From positions 10,821 to 74,820 of the forward strand of contig JBBRTV010000027.1 of assembly GCA_038243995.1 (NCBI GenBank): a DNA stretch of 64,000 nucleotides, written 5' to 3'. Positions 36,073 through 44,810 of the stretch are shown here, one piece after another (within the stretch, counting starts at the first letter, position 1; every line of letters starts with the position of its first letter). The notes beneath the pieces were generated by a model that was not told the DNA's origin, did no database searches, and saw only the letters and a program-made list of their open reading frames with translations. This stretch comes from Scleromatobacter sp038243995. GTDB taxonomy: Bacteria > Pseudomonadota > Gammaproteobacteria > Burkholderiales > Burkholderiaceae_C. The translations under genes and the position numbers were made by a program.

Positions 36073-36391
36073 GGTTGTCTCCGATATTTGCATGAGCGGG
36101 ACGAGCTGGCGGGCAGCTCGGGCGGTCGACGTGCGGCGCGCGGGGAGTGCGTGCACATCGAACCCTCCGGGTTCGATCTGTGTCGAATCGGCACTGGCGG
36201 GGCCGTGCCGCCGGGGGCTCGCGCCTGGGAGGCGCGTCGCGAAGCCGGCGGGATGGGTAGCTCTGCGGATAGGCAGCGCGAGCAGACGCGTCGAACATGG
36301 CGACGGTTCCGACCCCTCAGTTCGAACCATGCTACTGGCGGGCCGCGGTGCCGTCTGTCACCGATTTGCATTCTGACGAAGGGGAAACCCC
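36073..36391. other. Divergent lipase / Crp-family promoter region
   Basis: Holds a perfect 21-bp inverted repeat at 36157-36177 (ATCGAACCC, TCC, GGGTTCGAT) and an 8-bp palindrome GTTCGAAC at 36320-36327. No typical FNR box (TTGAT-N4-ATCAA) or CRP box was seen. No sigma-70 promoter is clear. Confidence 0.5.
36157..36177. promoter_or_regulatory. Candidate operator: 21-bp inverted repeat
   Basis: Two perfect 9-bp arms with a 3-base centre, located about 85 bases upstream of the lipase start and 215 bases upstream of the Crp-family regulator start. Could be an operator for the divergent pair, or a hairpin in the lipase leader. Confidence 0.4.
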
Positions 36392-37132
36392 ATGGCCCGA
36401 CTCACGCCCGCGCAACGGCAGATGATGCTCGACAGCAGCTGGTTCGCGGGCCTGCCCGCGCCCGCGCGCGACGATGCGCTGGAGCTGGCGACGCTGCGCC
36501 GGCTGACCGAAGGCGAGCTCCTCTATGCGAAGGATGGTGCGGCGGATGCCTGGTACGGCGTGGTGGAAGGAGCTATCCGCCTGGGGGCGAGCGCCCCCGA
36601 CGGCCGCCAGGGGCTGCTCGCGTTCATCGAGCCGGGTGCGTGGTTCGGCGACATCTCTCTGTTCGACGGATTGCCGCGTCCGCACGATGCGATCGCGCAC
36701 TGTGTCTCGGCCGTGCTGTCGCTGTCGGCGACGCACTTCGGCGAGCTGCTGGAGACATACCCCATCCTGTATCGTCACTTCGTCGAGCTGCAGTGCCGGC
36801 GCGCGCGCCTCATGTTCCTCGCGCTCGAAGCGTGGACGGCCTTCTCGCTCGATGAGCGCCTCGCCCGCCACTTGCTGAACCTCGCCGGCGGACATGGCCA
36901 GCGCGAGGGCGACGACATCGCCATCAAGTTGCACCTGCCGCAGGAGCAGCTCGCCCAGCTGCTGGGCGTGTCGCGCCAGCGGGTCAGCCAGATCCTGCGC
37001 GACTGGGAACAGCGGGGCTGGGTGCACTTCCGCTATGGACGCATCGTGCTCAGCGGCGACTGGCTCGAGGGGCAGCCGGCGGGGCCGCAGCTGCTGTCGG
37101 CGCGCACGCTGCGCCAGCCGGCGGCGCACTGA
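36392..37132 (+). CDS. Crp/Fnr family transcriptional regulator
   Basis: A 246-residue regulator with an N-terminal cyclic-nucleotide-binding-type beta-roll (residues about 18-120, PGAWFGDISLFDGLPRPHDA) and a C-terminal Crp-type winged helix whose recognition helix is VSRQRVSQILRDW. The phosphate-binding RxxS of true cAMP sites is replaced by LPRPHDA, and there are no FNR-type N-terminal cysteines, so its signal is unknown. It is divergent from the lipase operon, which it may regulate. Downstream gene is convergent. Confidence 0.92.
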   Translation: MARLTPAQRQMMLDSSWFAGLPAPARDDALELATLRRLTEGELLYAKDGAADAWYGVVEGAIRLGASAPDGRQGLLAFIEPGAWFGDISLFDGLPRPHDAIAHCVSAVLSLSATHFGELLETYPILYRHFVELQCRRARLMFLALEAWTAFSLDERLARHLLNLAGGHGQREGDDIAIKLHLPQEQLAQLLGVSRQRVSQILRDWEQRGWVHFRYGRIVLSGDWLEGQPAGPQLLSARTLRQPAAH

Positions 37133-37162
37133 GCTTCCTGGCCAGCGGTTGCCGGCCGACGC

Positions 37163-38248
37163 CTACCAGCACTGCAGCGGCGGCAGTCCCATGTGCTCCA
37201 GTTGCTCCCGCAACTGCGTGGTCTGCTGATCCCAGTAGGCCGGCGTGCCGAACCAGGGAAACGCGGCCGGGAAGGCCGGGTCGTCCCAGCGGTCGGCGAT
37301 CCACGCGCTGTGGTGGATCATGCGCAGCGCGCGCAGGGGCTCGATCAGGGCGAGCTGGGCGGGGTCGAAGTCCATGAAGGCGCGGTAGCCGTTCAGCACG
37401 TGCGAAAGCTGGCCCTGCATCGCTTCGCGATCGCCCGAGAGCAGCATCCACAAGTCCTGCACTGCCGGGCCCATGCAGGCGTCATCGAGGTCGACGAACA
37501 GCGGGCCTGCGAAGTCGCCTTCTTCGCGCCACAGGATGTTGCCGGGGTGGCAGTCGCCGTGCAGGCGGATGTCGCGCGGCGGGCCGGCCGCCTCGAACGC
37601 CCTGCGCGCGGCGTCGACGGCGTGGCCGCTGACGGTCAGCCAGGTCGCCGCCTGCGCATCGGTCAGCAGGCCGCTGCATTCGACCCGTTCGCGTGCCTGC
37701 GCGCCGTAAGTGTCGCAATCGAGGGTGCGACGGTATTCGAACGGGCGCCGTGCGCCGACGGTATGCAGGCGCCCCAGCAGTCGTCCGAGCCACGCCAGCG
37801 TGTGCGGGTTCTCCAGCTCAGGGGCGCGGCCGGCGCGGCGCGGGGCGACGCCGAAGCGGTAGATCGGGGAAGGGGTCCGGTCGTCGTCGTCCGGATCCAC
37901 CTCGGGCTGCCAATGTCCCAGCGTCGGCGGATCGCCGACCAGCCCGAGCGCCGGATGTCCATGAGGCGAGGCGAGCACCAGCGGCGCTGCCACGGGCAGG
38001 TCATCGGCTTCGAGTTCGCGCGCGAACGCGTGTTCCTCGAGGATCTGCGCGTCGTTCCAGCGCCGCGGTCGATAGAACTTCGCGACCACCGCCGCGCCGC
38101 CCTCGAGCGCCGCCTGCACGACGCGGTTCTCGTACGAGTTCAGCTGGATGAGCCCTCCGGTGATCGGAAAGCCGGCCGCCGCCAGCGCATCCAGCATCTG
38201 GTGCGGCGTCAGGCGGGCATACGGGGCGCGATCGGCGATGTCGGTCAT
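37163..38248 (-). CDS. srkA: Stress response serine/threonine kinase SrkA (YihE/RdoA family)
   Basis: A 361-residue protein kinase of the APH-like SrkA family, which counteracts stress-induced death in E. coli. Catalytic loop LHGDCHPGNILWR and metal-binding FVDLDDACMGPAVQDLW are intact; the N-terminal LTPHQMLDALAAAGFPITGG...LNSYENRVVQ and KFYRPRRW match the family. There is a short gap (30 bases) to the convergent Crp gene and 36 bases to the GNAT gene upstream on the same strand. Confidence 0.93.
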   Translation of the reverse strand: MTDIADRAPYARLTPHQMLDALAAAGFPITGGLIQLNSYENRVVQAALEGGAAVVAKFYRPRRWNDAQILEEHAFARELEADDLPVAAPLVLASPHGHPALGLVGDPPTLGHWQPEVDPDDDDRTPSPIYRFGVAPRRAGRAPELENPHTLAWLGRLLGRLHTVGARRPFEYRRTLDCDTYGAQARERVECSGLLTDAQAATWLTVSGHAVDAARRAFEAAGPPRDIRLHGDCHPGNILWREEGDFAGPLFVDLDDACMGPAVQDLWMLLSGDREAMQGQLSHVLNGYRAFMDFDPAQLALIEPLRALRMIHHSAWIADRWDDPAFPAAFPWFGTPAYWDQQTTQLREQLEHMGLPPLQCW

Positions 38249-38284
38249 CGACCGATGGTACTTGGCGTCGCGCCGGAGCGCAGG

Positions 38285-38989
38285 TCAGGGCGCGTGGGGG
38301 CCGTCGATCAGCGCGCCGTGCTTGAACTGGTAGTCCAGCTCGCCGAGCTGCTGCTCGACCATGCCGGCCATGATGGTCGCGAAGTTTTCGGGCGGCAGCT
38401 TCAGCCGCGCCTCGGAGTCTGCGCCGGTGCGTTCGATGAGGGCCCCCGCATGGCGCACGATCTTGAGCATCGCGACGTTCTCGCTGAGGGCGTGTATCAC
38501 GATGGTGTCGACGCGACGGTTGCGGGCCCGCAGCACCGCATGGTCGAACAGGCGCGCGCCATAGCCGCGCCCGCGGGCGCGCACCGCGACGGAGACGCCG
38601 AACTCGGCGCTGGTCTCGCGCTCCGGATCCGTCTCGACACTCGGTTCGTAGGCCAGATGGGCGAGCGCGATGAGTTCGAGCCGGCGATTGAAGACGCCGA
38701 AGACCTCGTCGCGCTCGAACGCGATGCGCTCGACGTAGCGCCGGATCTGGTCGTCGGCCGCGGCGTAGCCGAACCGGAGATAGCGGTCGCTCATGTCCAG
38801 CGCGAGCAGGTGCGCGAGGATGCGGGGCCGATGACGTGCCGACAGTGACCGGATGGGAATCCAGCCGAATGCCCGCGGCCGTGCTGCAAGTGGTGCCGGA
38901 ATGGTGTCCAGGACCGAGAGGTCGCCGCTCGCGGCCGGGTCGGCTTGCGCTTGCGAACTCTTGGCCGGGGTTTCGCCGGGAAAGCCCAT
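38285..38989 (-). CDS. GNAT family N-acetyltransferase
   Basis: A 234-residue protein with a GNAT core at about residues 50-190. The acetyl-CoA-binding motif A is VRARGRGYGARLFDHAV. The block LLALDMSDRYLRFGY is typical of GNATs fused or related to Pat-type protein acetyltransferases, but no cyclic nucleotide domain is present. The substrate is unknown. It lies upstream of srkA on the same strand and may be co-transcribed. Confidence 0.85.
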   Translation of the reverse strand: MGFPGETPAKSSQAQADPAASGDLSVLDTIPAPLAARPRAFGWIPIRSLSARHRPRILAHLLALDMSDRYLRFGYAAADDQIRRYVERIAFERDEVFGVFNRRLELIALAHLAYEPSVETDPERETSAEFGVSVAVRARGRGYGARLFDHAVLRARNRRVDTIVIHALSENVAMLKIVRHAGALIERTGADSEARLKLPPENFATIMAGMVEQQLGELDYQFKHGALIDGPHAP

Positions 38990-39490
38990 GACGATGTCCC
39001 TTAGTGTTTACCCGAACGACTGTACACGGGTTGACGAAACCGCGTTCGCGGCATGTTGCGATGCAGCATACCCCGTCGCCCCCTCCGTGCGTGGCGCCTC
39101 CACGGGCTTGGAAGTGAAGTTCGTCTCGCTTCGGCGATAGTTCGTCGATGCTCGACGGCCCCTCGGCATCATTCGGGGAGAGGCCTCAGTCTAGACTGCG
39201 ACGCCCGGAATTGGACACGCGGTTCACCGCCTTGCCTGTGCCGAGGCTGACCGTGGCCCGGCGCGCCGATTCTGTGCGATACTCGTGGGCTTCCCGTTTT
39301 GCGGCGGGGTGATGGCGCCTTGCGTTTTCCAGTGTTCGTCCACGGCCATGCCGTGCGGGCCGGACGCTCCAGGTGCAGAAGATGTCGGATTCCAGCAGGT
39401 TCGAGAGGCTGCCATTCATGAGCAGCGCCGAGGATCAGGGCAGTTTCCGGAGCCGTCGTACAGCCGCGTTCTCTCTCTAGAGTCACACTC
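38990..39490. other. 501-bp intergenic region, contains rplM leader
   Basis: The left part (38990-39270) shows nothing definite. An extended -10 promoter TGCGATACT lies at 39275-39283, giving a leader of about 200 bases before rplM. An open frame with an ATG at 39312 runs through the leader and ends in a TGA that overlaps the rplM ATG (ATGA at 39491-39494). rplM has no Shine-Dalgarno sequence. Confidence 0.5.
39275..39283 (+). promoter_or_regulatory. Candidate extended -10 promoter for rplM-rpsI
   Basis: TGC followed by GATACT at 39278-39283 fits an extended -10 element (TGN-TATAAT with two mismatches). No -35 box is seen. It would start transcription near 39290. Confidence 0.4.
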
Positions 39491-39919
39491 ATGAAAACCT
39501 TCAGCGCCAAGCCGGCCGAAGTGGTGCACGAGTGGTTTGTGATTGACGCCACCGACAAGGTGCTCGGACGTGTTGCCAGTGAAGTGGCACTCCGGTTGCG
39601 CGGCAAGCACAAGGCCATTTACACGCCCCACGTCGATACCGGCGATTTCATCGTCATCGTCAACGCCGAGAAGATCCGTGTCACGGGCAACAAGGCGGAG
39701 CAGAAGATGTACTACCGTCACTCGGGCTACCCGGGCGGTATCTACGCGACGGCGTTCAAGGACATGCAGGCCAAGCACCCCGGCCGCGCTCTGGAGAAGG
39801 CCGTCAAGGGCATGCTCCCGAAGGGTCCTCTGGGCTACGCGATGATCAAGAAGCTGAAGGTCTACGCCGGTGGTACCCACCCGCACGCCGCTCAGCAGCC
39901 CAAAGCGCTGGAAATCTAA
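39491..39919 (+). CDS. rplM: 50S ribosomal protein L13
   Basis: A 142-residue L13. Family blocks: KPAEVVHEWFVIDATDKVLG, LRGKHKAIYTPHVDTGDFI, YYRHSGYPGGI and MLPKGPLGYAM. The ATG at 39491 is fixed by homology, although TCTCTCTAGAGTCACACTC directly before it has no Shine-Dalgarno motif. rpsI follows after 9 bases, the universal rplM-rpsI order. An upstream open frame overlaps its start, which could allow translational coupling. Confidence 0.98.
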   Translation: MKTFSAKPAEVVHEWFVIDATDKVLGRVASEVALRLRGKHKAIYTPHVDTGDFIVIVNAEKIRVTGNKAEQKMYYRHSGYPGGIYATAFKDMQAKHPGRALEKAVKGMLPKGPLGYAMIKKLKVYAGGTHPHAAQQPKALEI

Positions 39920-39928
39920 GGAGCCGCG

Positions 39929-40321
39929 ATGATCGGTAATTGGAACTACGGCACTGGCCGCCGCAAATCGTCGGTGGCCCGCGTGTTCATGAAGAAGGGC
40001 GAAGGCAAGATCCTCGTCAACGGCAAGACCGTCGACGAGTACTTCGGCCGCCAGACCTCCATCATGATCGTCAAGCAGCCCCTGCTGCTGACGGGCAACG
40101 AACTCGCGTTCGACATCAAGGTCAACGTCCATGGCGGCGGCGAATCCGGCCAGGCCGGTGCGGTGCGCCACGGCATCACCCGCGCGCTGATCGACTACGA
40201 CGCGGCCCTGAAGCCTGACCTGAGCCGCGCCGGCTTCGTGACGCGCGATGCGCGTGAAGTCGAGCGCAAGAAGGTCGGTCTCCACGGCGCGCGTCGCCGC
40301 AAGCAGTTCAGCAAGCGCTAA
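39929..40321 (+). CDS. rpsI: 30S ribosomal protein S9
   Basis: A 130-residue S9 with GTGRRKSSVARVF at the start, VNVHGGGESGQAGAVRHGI in the middle and the basic C-terminus VGLHGARRRKQFSKR that reaches the P-site tRNA. AAGGAGC is placed 5 bases before the ATG, in the rplM-rpsI gap. A strong terminator follows. Confidence 0.98.
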   Translation: MIGNWNYGTGRRKSSVARVFMKKGEGKILVNGKTVDEYFGRQTSIMIVKQPLLLTGNELAFDIKVNVHGGGESGQAGAVRHGITRALIDYDAALKPDLSRAGFVTRDAREVERKKVGLHGARRRKQFSKR

Positions 40322-40363
40322 ACTGCGCTTCCCGCGCGCTGGCGTCGGGGAACATGCAAGAAA

Positions 40364-40388
40364 GGCCGCTTCATCAGCGGCCTTTTTT
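40364..40388 (+). terminator. Rho-independent terminator after rpsI
   Basis: GGCCGCT, loop TCATC, AGCGGCC: a 7-bp perfect stem followed by six T. It starts 43 bases after the rpsI stop. Confidence 0.93.
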
Positions 40389-40435
40389 CCATCTGGCGAC
40401 CACTTTCATTTCCTTACCCCGGACACAACTCCGCC

Positions 40436-41152
40436 ATGCGTTGGAAGCTGATTCGGCGTCGCCTTTCCATCACTGCGCCCCGCGTCATCGTGCGTCGACA
40501 CATGGCCTGGCCGCTGCGCTGGGCGCTGGCGGCGCTGGTGCTCGGGTTTTCCGCGGCGATCGCGCTGTGGGCCTTCCAGTTCGGCAAGGATCTCGCGGGT
40601 CTCGATCGCGATGCCAAGGCCGAACTCAAGCGTCTGCGCGACGATCAGGCCGACCTGATCGCCGCGCGCGACAAGGCCCAATCCATCGCCAACACCGCCG
40701 AAAGCCTGCTCATGACCGAGCGCGTCACCGAAGAGCGCCTGACCGCGCAGTTGCGCCAGAGCGAGGCCGACAAGCTGGCCCTGCAGGCCGACCTCGGGTT
40801 CTTCCAGCAGCTCATTCCGCAGGGCGGCGGCACACCCGAGGGCTTGTCCCTGCGCGGCTTCCAGGCCGAGGTGCAGGCCCCGGGCCACATCCGGTATCAG
40901 CTGCTCGTCATGCAAAGCGGCAAGTCGGCGTTGCAGTTCAGTGGTCGCTACGAGATGACGCTGATGGGTACGCTGAACGGGCAGCCCTGGACGTCGCCGC
41001 AGCCTGGCGCGAATCAGGCGATTCAGGTGAAGCAATACGCACGCGTCGAGGGGCTGCTCGATTTCCCGTCTCTCGCCGTGGTAAAAACCGTGCAGGTGAA
41101 AGTTACCGACGCTGGCGGAGCCGTTCGTGCGTTGCAGACCCTCAAGCTGTAG
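40436..41152 (+). CDS. Inner-membrane coiled-coil protein, DUF6776-like
   Basis: A 238-residue protein with one membrane span (LRWALAALVLGFSAAIALWAF), then a long coiled coil of about 70 residues (KRLRDDQADLIAARDKAQ, QLRQSEADKLALQADLGFF), then a beta-rich periplasmic domain ending LQTLKL. It resembles the DUF6776 family found next to bactofilin genes in betaproteobacteria; function unknown. The bactofilin gene follows after 85 bases. The pair suggests a membrane link for a bactofilin scaffold, which is inference. Confidence 0.78.
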   Translation: MRWKLIRRRLSITAPRVIVRRHMAWPLRWALAALVLGFSAAIALWAFQFGKDLAGLDRDAKAELKRLRDDQADLIAARDKAQSIANTAESLLMTERVTEERLTAQLRQSEADKLALQADLGFFQQLIPQGGGTPEGLSLRGFQAEVQAPGHIRYQLLVMQSGKSALQFSGRYEMTLMGTLNGQPWTSPQPGANQAIQVKQYARVEGLLDFPSLAVVKTVQVKVTDAGGAVRALQTLKL

Positions 41153-41237
41153 GGCGTGTATAGAGTCGCGTTACAACAATCGTCGGGCCGCGGCGCAGCG
41201 TCGCGGATTCATCAAAAAGTCGTAGAGGAGTCGAACC

Positions 41238-41639
41238 ATGTGGTTCAACCGCAAGAAGCAGCCGCCGATCCGCAGCCTGATCGGCGAGGGCACCGTCGTG
41301 CAGGGCGAACTGCGTTTCGACCAGGGCCTGCGGATCGACGGCGAAGTCCAGGGCGACGTCGTCGCCAGCGAGCCCACGAGCCTGCTGGTCATCAGCGAAA
41401 ATGCCCGGGTACATGGCAAGGTGATGGCCGGGCATGTGATCATCAACGGTCAGGTGCACGGACCGGTCGTCTCGACGGCATTGCTCGAACTCCAGCCCAA
41501 GGCCCGCATCGTGGGCGACGTGCACTACGAAGCGCTTGAAATGCACCAGGGCGCCACCATAGATGGTGAGTTGAAGCACGTCGGCACTGGCGAAGCCGAG
41601 CGGCCGATGCTCAAGCTCGCGGCCGCCAACGAAGGCTGA
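41238..41639 (+). CDS. Bactofilin (polymer-forming cytoskeletal protein)
   Basis: A 133-residue bactofilin. The beta-helix repeats are visible: IGEGTVVQGELRFDQGLRIDGEV, VISENARVHGKV, IINGQVHGPVVS and LELQPKARIVGDV. Short polar tails flank the core. Bactofilins form non-polar filaments that localise cell wall enzymes. A good site GTAGAGGAG precedes the ATG. Its neighbour is a membrane coiled-coil protein and an M23 peptidase gene lies 2 kb away, but on the opposite strand. Confidence 0.93.
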   Translation: MWFNRKKQPPIRSLIGEGTVVQGELRFDQGLRIDGEVQGDVVASEPTSLLVISENARVHGKVMAGHVIINGQVHGPVVSTALLELQPKARIVGDVHYEALEMHQGATIDGELKHVGTGEAERPMLKLAAANEG

Positions 41640-41706
41640 TTTCCCCGCGCGCCGCTCCACGGTTGGTGCACCCGCCGAAATGTCTTTTGAATTGCAAGGA
41701 TCCGTC

Positions 41707-42078
41707 ATGAATGCCGTCGCCGAACTGTCAGCCCTCGCCACCGAAATGCCCGGCCCGCTCGTCTTCACCGACAGTGCCGCCGCCAAGGTCAAGGAATTGG
41801 TCGACGAGGAGGGCAACCCCGAGCTGAAGTTGCGCGTATTCGTCCAGGGTGGGGGTTGTTCCGGCTTCCAGTACGGTTTCACGTTCGACGAAGCCGTGGC
41901 CGAAGACGACACCCAGATGAACAAGAATGGCGTCACCCTGCTGATCGACGCCATGAGCCTGCAGTACCTGGCCGGTGCCGAGATCGACTACAAGGAAGAT
42001 CTGCAAGGCGCCCAGTTCGTCATCAAGAATCCGAACGCGACCAGCACCTGCGGTTGCGGCTCGAGCTTCTCCGCCTGA
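41707..42078 (+). CDS. erpA: Iron-sulfur cluster insertion protein ErpA
   Basis: A 123-residue A-type carrier that delivers Fe-S clusters to apoproteins. Cluster cysteines Cys51 (GGGCSGFQYGF), Cys115 and Cys117 (CGCGSSFS) are present. The ATG at 41707 follows AAGGA with 6 bases spacing and is preferred over an ATG 27 bases upstream. It is a single gene ending at a hairpin shared with the convergent anmK. Confidence 0.96.
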   Translation: MNAVAELSALATEMPGPLVFTDSAAAKVKELVDEEGNPELKLRVFVQGGGCSGFQYGFTFDEAVAEDDTQMNKNGVTLLIDAMSLQYLAGAEIDYKEDLQGAQFVIKNPNATSTCGCGSSFSA

Positions 42079-42101
42079 CCGGGTCTTTGTCCGGATAATG
42101 A

Positions 42102-42125
42102 AACGGCGCCCCGCGTGGCGCCGTT
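42102..42125. terminator. Bidirectional hairpin between erpA and anmK
   Basis: AACGGCGCC, loop CCGCGT, GGCGCCGTT: 9 perfect pairs between two convergent genes. On the minus strand the stem is followed by TTTCATTAT, a moderate T-rich tract; on the plus strand the tail is weak. Confidence 0.6.
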
Positions 42126-42147
42126 CGTTCGTGGGCACGCCCCTCGC

Positions 42148-43278
42148 TCACGCCGGATAGAGGGCGCCGAGGATCCGCTCGCCCGCGGCGCCGGTGACGC
42201 CGGGATGATTGCCCGGCCGTCGCTCGCAGAACTGGCGTGCCAGCCACGCGAATGCCGTCGCCTCGACCTGCATCGGCGGCAATCCGGCGTGCGCGCTGGA
42301 CGTCACCGCCAGGCCCGGCCAGAGGCCGCCCAGCCGGGTCATCAAGGCGCCGTTGAGCGCTCCGCCACCGCAGACCAGCAATTCGCGCGTGTCGCCCGCA
42401 TGCGCACGCAGCGCATCGATCGCCGAGCGCGCCGTCAGTTCCAGCAGTGTCGCCTGGACGTCCACCGCCGACGATACCGAGCCCGCCAGCGCCTTTGTCA
42501 GCCAGTCCGCATTGAACAAGTCGCGGCCGGTGCTTTTCGGTGGTTTCTTCTGAAAGTATGCGTCGGCCAACAGTCGCGCCAGCAGGGCGGCGTCGACGCG
42601 TCCCGCGGCTGCCCAGCGGCCGTCGAAGTCGAATGGCTGCCCGGTATGCAGGCGACACCAGTGATCCATCAAGGCATTGCCGGGACCACTGTCGAAGCCG
42701 CGCAGCGAGGTGGGCGCGCGCGACGAGGGCAGCAGGGTCAGGTTGGCGATGCCGCCGACGTTGAGCACGGCGCGCGGCGCCGGCGACTGGCCGAACACCG
42801 CCTGGTGAAAGGCCGGAACCAGCGGGGCGCCCTGGCCGCCGGCCGCGACGTCGCGGCTGCGGAAATCGCATACCACGTCGATGCCGCAGGATTCGGCGAG
42901 CAGCGCGCCGTTGTTCAATTGCGTCGTGAAGCCAATGCCGTCGAATTCGCCGGGTCGGTGCCTGACCGTCTGGCCATGCGATCCGACCGCGCGCACTTGG
43001 GCCGGGGCGAGGCGCGCGATCGCGAGCAGGCGCGCCACCACTGCTGCCTGCAGTCGCGCCAGCTCGTTGGCGGCCAGGCTCGCGCGCCGCAGCTCATCGA
43101 CGCCGCTGGTGTTCAGTGCCAGCAGCTCGGCGCCCAGGGATGCGGGCATGGCGACGTGCGCGTCGGCCAGGACGCGCAGGGCGGATTCGTCCCGGCCCAG
43201 GGGGGAGCAGAACTCCGCCAGGACGCCGTCGACGCCGTCCATCGAGGTCCCGCTCATCAGTCCGATGTAGAGATTCAT
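42148..43278 (-). CDS. anmK: Anhydro-N-acetylmuramic acid kinase
   Basis: A 376-residue kinase that converts 1,6-anhydro-MurNAc to MurNAc-6-P during murein recycling. The N-terminal phosphate loop MSGTSMDGVDGVL, VGSHGQTVRHRPG, the metal-binding area DFRSRDVAAGGQGAPLVPAFH and NVGGIANLT are all clear. Start MNLYIGLMSG is the usual one. The M23 peptidase gene precedes it on the same strand by 95 bases; both act on murein. Confidence 0.96.
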   Translation of the reverse strand: MNLYIGLMSGTSMDGVDGVLAEFCSPLGRDESALRVLADAHVAMPASLGAELLALNTSGVDELRRASLAANELARLQAAVVARLLAIARLAPAQVRAVGSHGQTVRHRPGEFDGIGFTTQLNNGALLAESCGIDVVCDFRSRDVAAGGQGAPLVPAFHQAVFGQSPAPRAVLNVGGIANLTLLPSSRAPTSLRGFDSGPGNALMDHWCRLHTGQPFDFDGRWAAAGRVDAALLARLLADAYFQKKPPKSTGRDLFNADWLTKALAGSVSSAVDVQATLLELTARSAIDALRAHAGDTRELLVCGGGALNGALMTRLGGLWPGLAVTSSAHAGLPPMQVEATAFAWLARQFCERRPGNHPGVTGAAGERILGALYPA

Positions 43279-43373
43279 GGGGCGGTCGCGATGAAGTGGG
43301 CGGACGCGACCACGCGCCGGTCCCGGTCAGGAAAGGCGGCGCGTCGCGCAAGCCATGTGCGCAACGAAAGAGG

Positions 43374-44810
43374 TCAGTCGAGCCGGCCGGCGTGCGTGCC
43401 GAGGGACTCTGCCACGCCCAGCTCCGACCTCAGCTCGCCGGCCATTGCCGTGAAGCGCGGGCGCGAGGCGCTGTCGAGGTTCAGGGTCTCGGCCGCCTTC
43501 GCGATCGTCAGCGGATCCTTGACGACGCCCGCGACGCGGAATTCGAAGTGCAGGTGGGGGCCGGTCGCCCAGCCGGTCATTCCCACCGCGCCGATGTGCT
43601 CGCCCTGCGCGACGTGTTCGCCGCGCTTGACGTCGATGCGGCTCAGGTGGGCGTAAACGGTGAGCCGGTTGTCGGAGTGACGAACCTCGATCACGTTGCC
43701 GTAGCCGTTCTGCTGGCCCGCGAACTCGACGACGCCGTCGCCGACGGTGCGCACGGACGTGCCCGTCGGCGCGCCGTAGTCGACGCCTTCGTGGCGCTTC
43801 CACGTCTGCAGGATCGGATGGAAGCGCATCGAGAAGCCCGACGTGATGCGCGAGAACTCCATCGGGCTGGCCAGGAAGGCGCGGTGCTTGCTGCGACCCT
43901 CCATGTCGAAGTACGCGCCGCGGCTATTGGCGTCGGCGAACCACACCGATGAGTACGGATGGCCGTTGTTGACGAACTCGGCGGCCAGCACATGACCGGC
44001 GCCCTGGTTCCAGGGAACCGGCTCACCGTCGGCGGTCAGGGCCTCGTAGACGACGCTGAACGTGTCGCCCTTGCGCAGTTCGCGGTGAAAGTCGACGTCG
44101 GTCGAGAACATCTCGGCCATCTGCGTGGCGATCGGATCGGGCAAGTTGGCATCGTCGGTCGCGGCGAACAGCGACGTGCGCACCGTGCCGCTCGCCAGCC
44201 GGGTGGCGGTGCCCAGCGGCACGGTTTCGATCCTGCTCGAGAAGCCGGTCGCGCCGCGGCTGATCGTCAGGCGGGAGAAATGCGTCGAGAACTGGTCGTC
44301 GCGGTCCGCCGGGTAGCGCGCGACGAGCTCGGTCAGCTTGCCGGTGCTGTCGGCCGTGGCCGAGACCAGCTTGCCGGCCCGACCCTGCCAGATCTTGCGC
44401 GAGCCGACATCGGTCAGCAGGAAAGCGTTCAGCTCGGCATCCGACACGCCCAGGCGCTTCATCAGCGTGGCGGCGGAATCGTTGGCGCGGGTGACCTCGC
44501 TGCGGGCCAGCGTCAGGCGCTGGGCGGCGAGGGCATCGAGCTGCGCATCGAGGCCTTCGGGGGCGAAGTTTTCGGTGATGACGCGCTTGGGCAGGTCGGC
44601 GGCGTCGGGTGCCATCGGCGCGACTCCGAAGGCCGTGACGGCGAAGCCGCCCAGCAGCGCCATGGTGCCTGCGGCGAGACGGCGAGGGTGGGCATGCGCC
44701 CAGCGCGCAACTCGGCCAAGCAGGGTTTCAACGGCGGTTTCGACCGCTTGTTCGACGGTGTTCAGGGAATCCAACGACAGCTTCCGGCGGGGGGAGCCCG
44801 GGTGCGACAA
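43374..44810 (-). CDS. M23 family murein endopeptidase (MepM-like)
   Basis: A 478-residue protein with a membrane anchor (LAAGTMALLGGFAVTAFGV, about residues 45-63), a helical middle with an OapA/LysM-like part, and a C-terminal LytM domain. Zinc motif: HEGVDYGAP (HxxxD) and HLHFEF (HxH), with RFHPILQTWK between. This fits MepM/Csd3-type endopeptidases, which cleave DD-crosslinks to allow wall growth. It is followed by anmK and is divergent from tyrS. Confidence 0.92.
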   Translation of the reverse strand: MSHPGSPRRKLSLDSLNTVEQAVETAVETLLGRVARWAHAHPRRLAAGTMALLGGFAVTAFGVAPMAPDAADLPKRVITENFAPEGLDAQLDALAAQRLTLARSEVTRANDSAATLMKRLGVSDAELNAFLLTDVGSRKIWQGRAGKLVSATADSTGKLTELVARYPADRDDQFSTHFSRLTISRGATGFSSRIETVPLGTATRLASGTVRTSLFAATDDANLPDPIATQMAEMFSTDVDFHRELRKGDTFSVVYEALTADGEPVPWNQGAGHVLAAEFVNNGHPYSSVWFADANSRGAYFDMEGRSKHRAFLASPMEFSRITSGFSMRFHPILQTWKRHEGVDYGAPTGTSVRTVGDGVVEFAGQQNGYGNVIEVRHSDNRLTVYAHLSRIDVKRGEHVAQGEHIGAVGMTGWATGPHLHFEFRVAGVVKDPLTIAKAAETLNLDSASRPRFTAMAGELRSELGVAESLGTHAGRLD

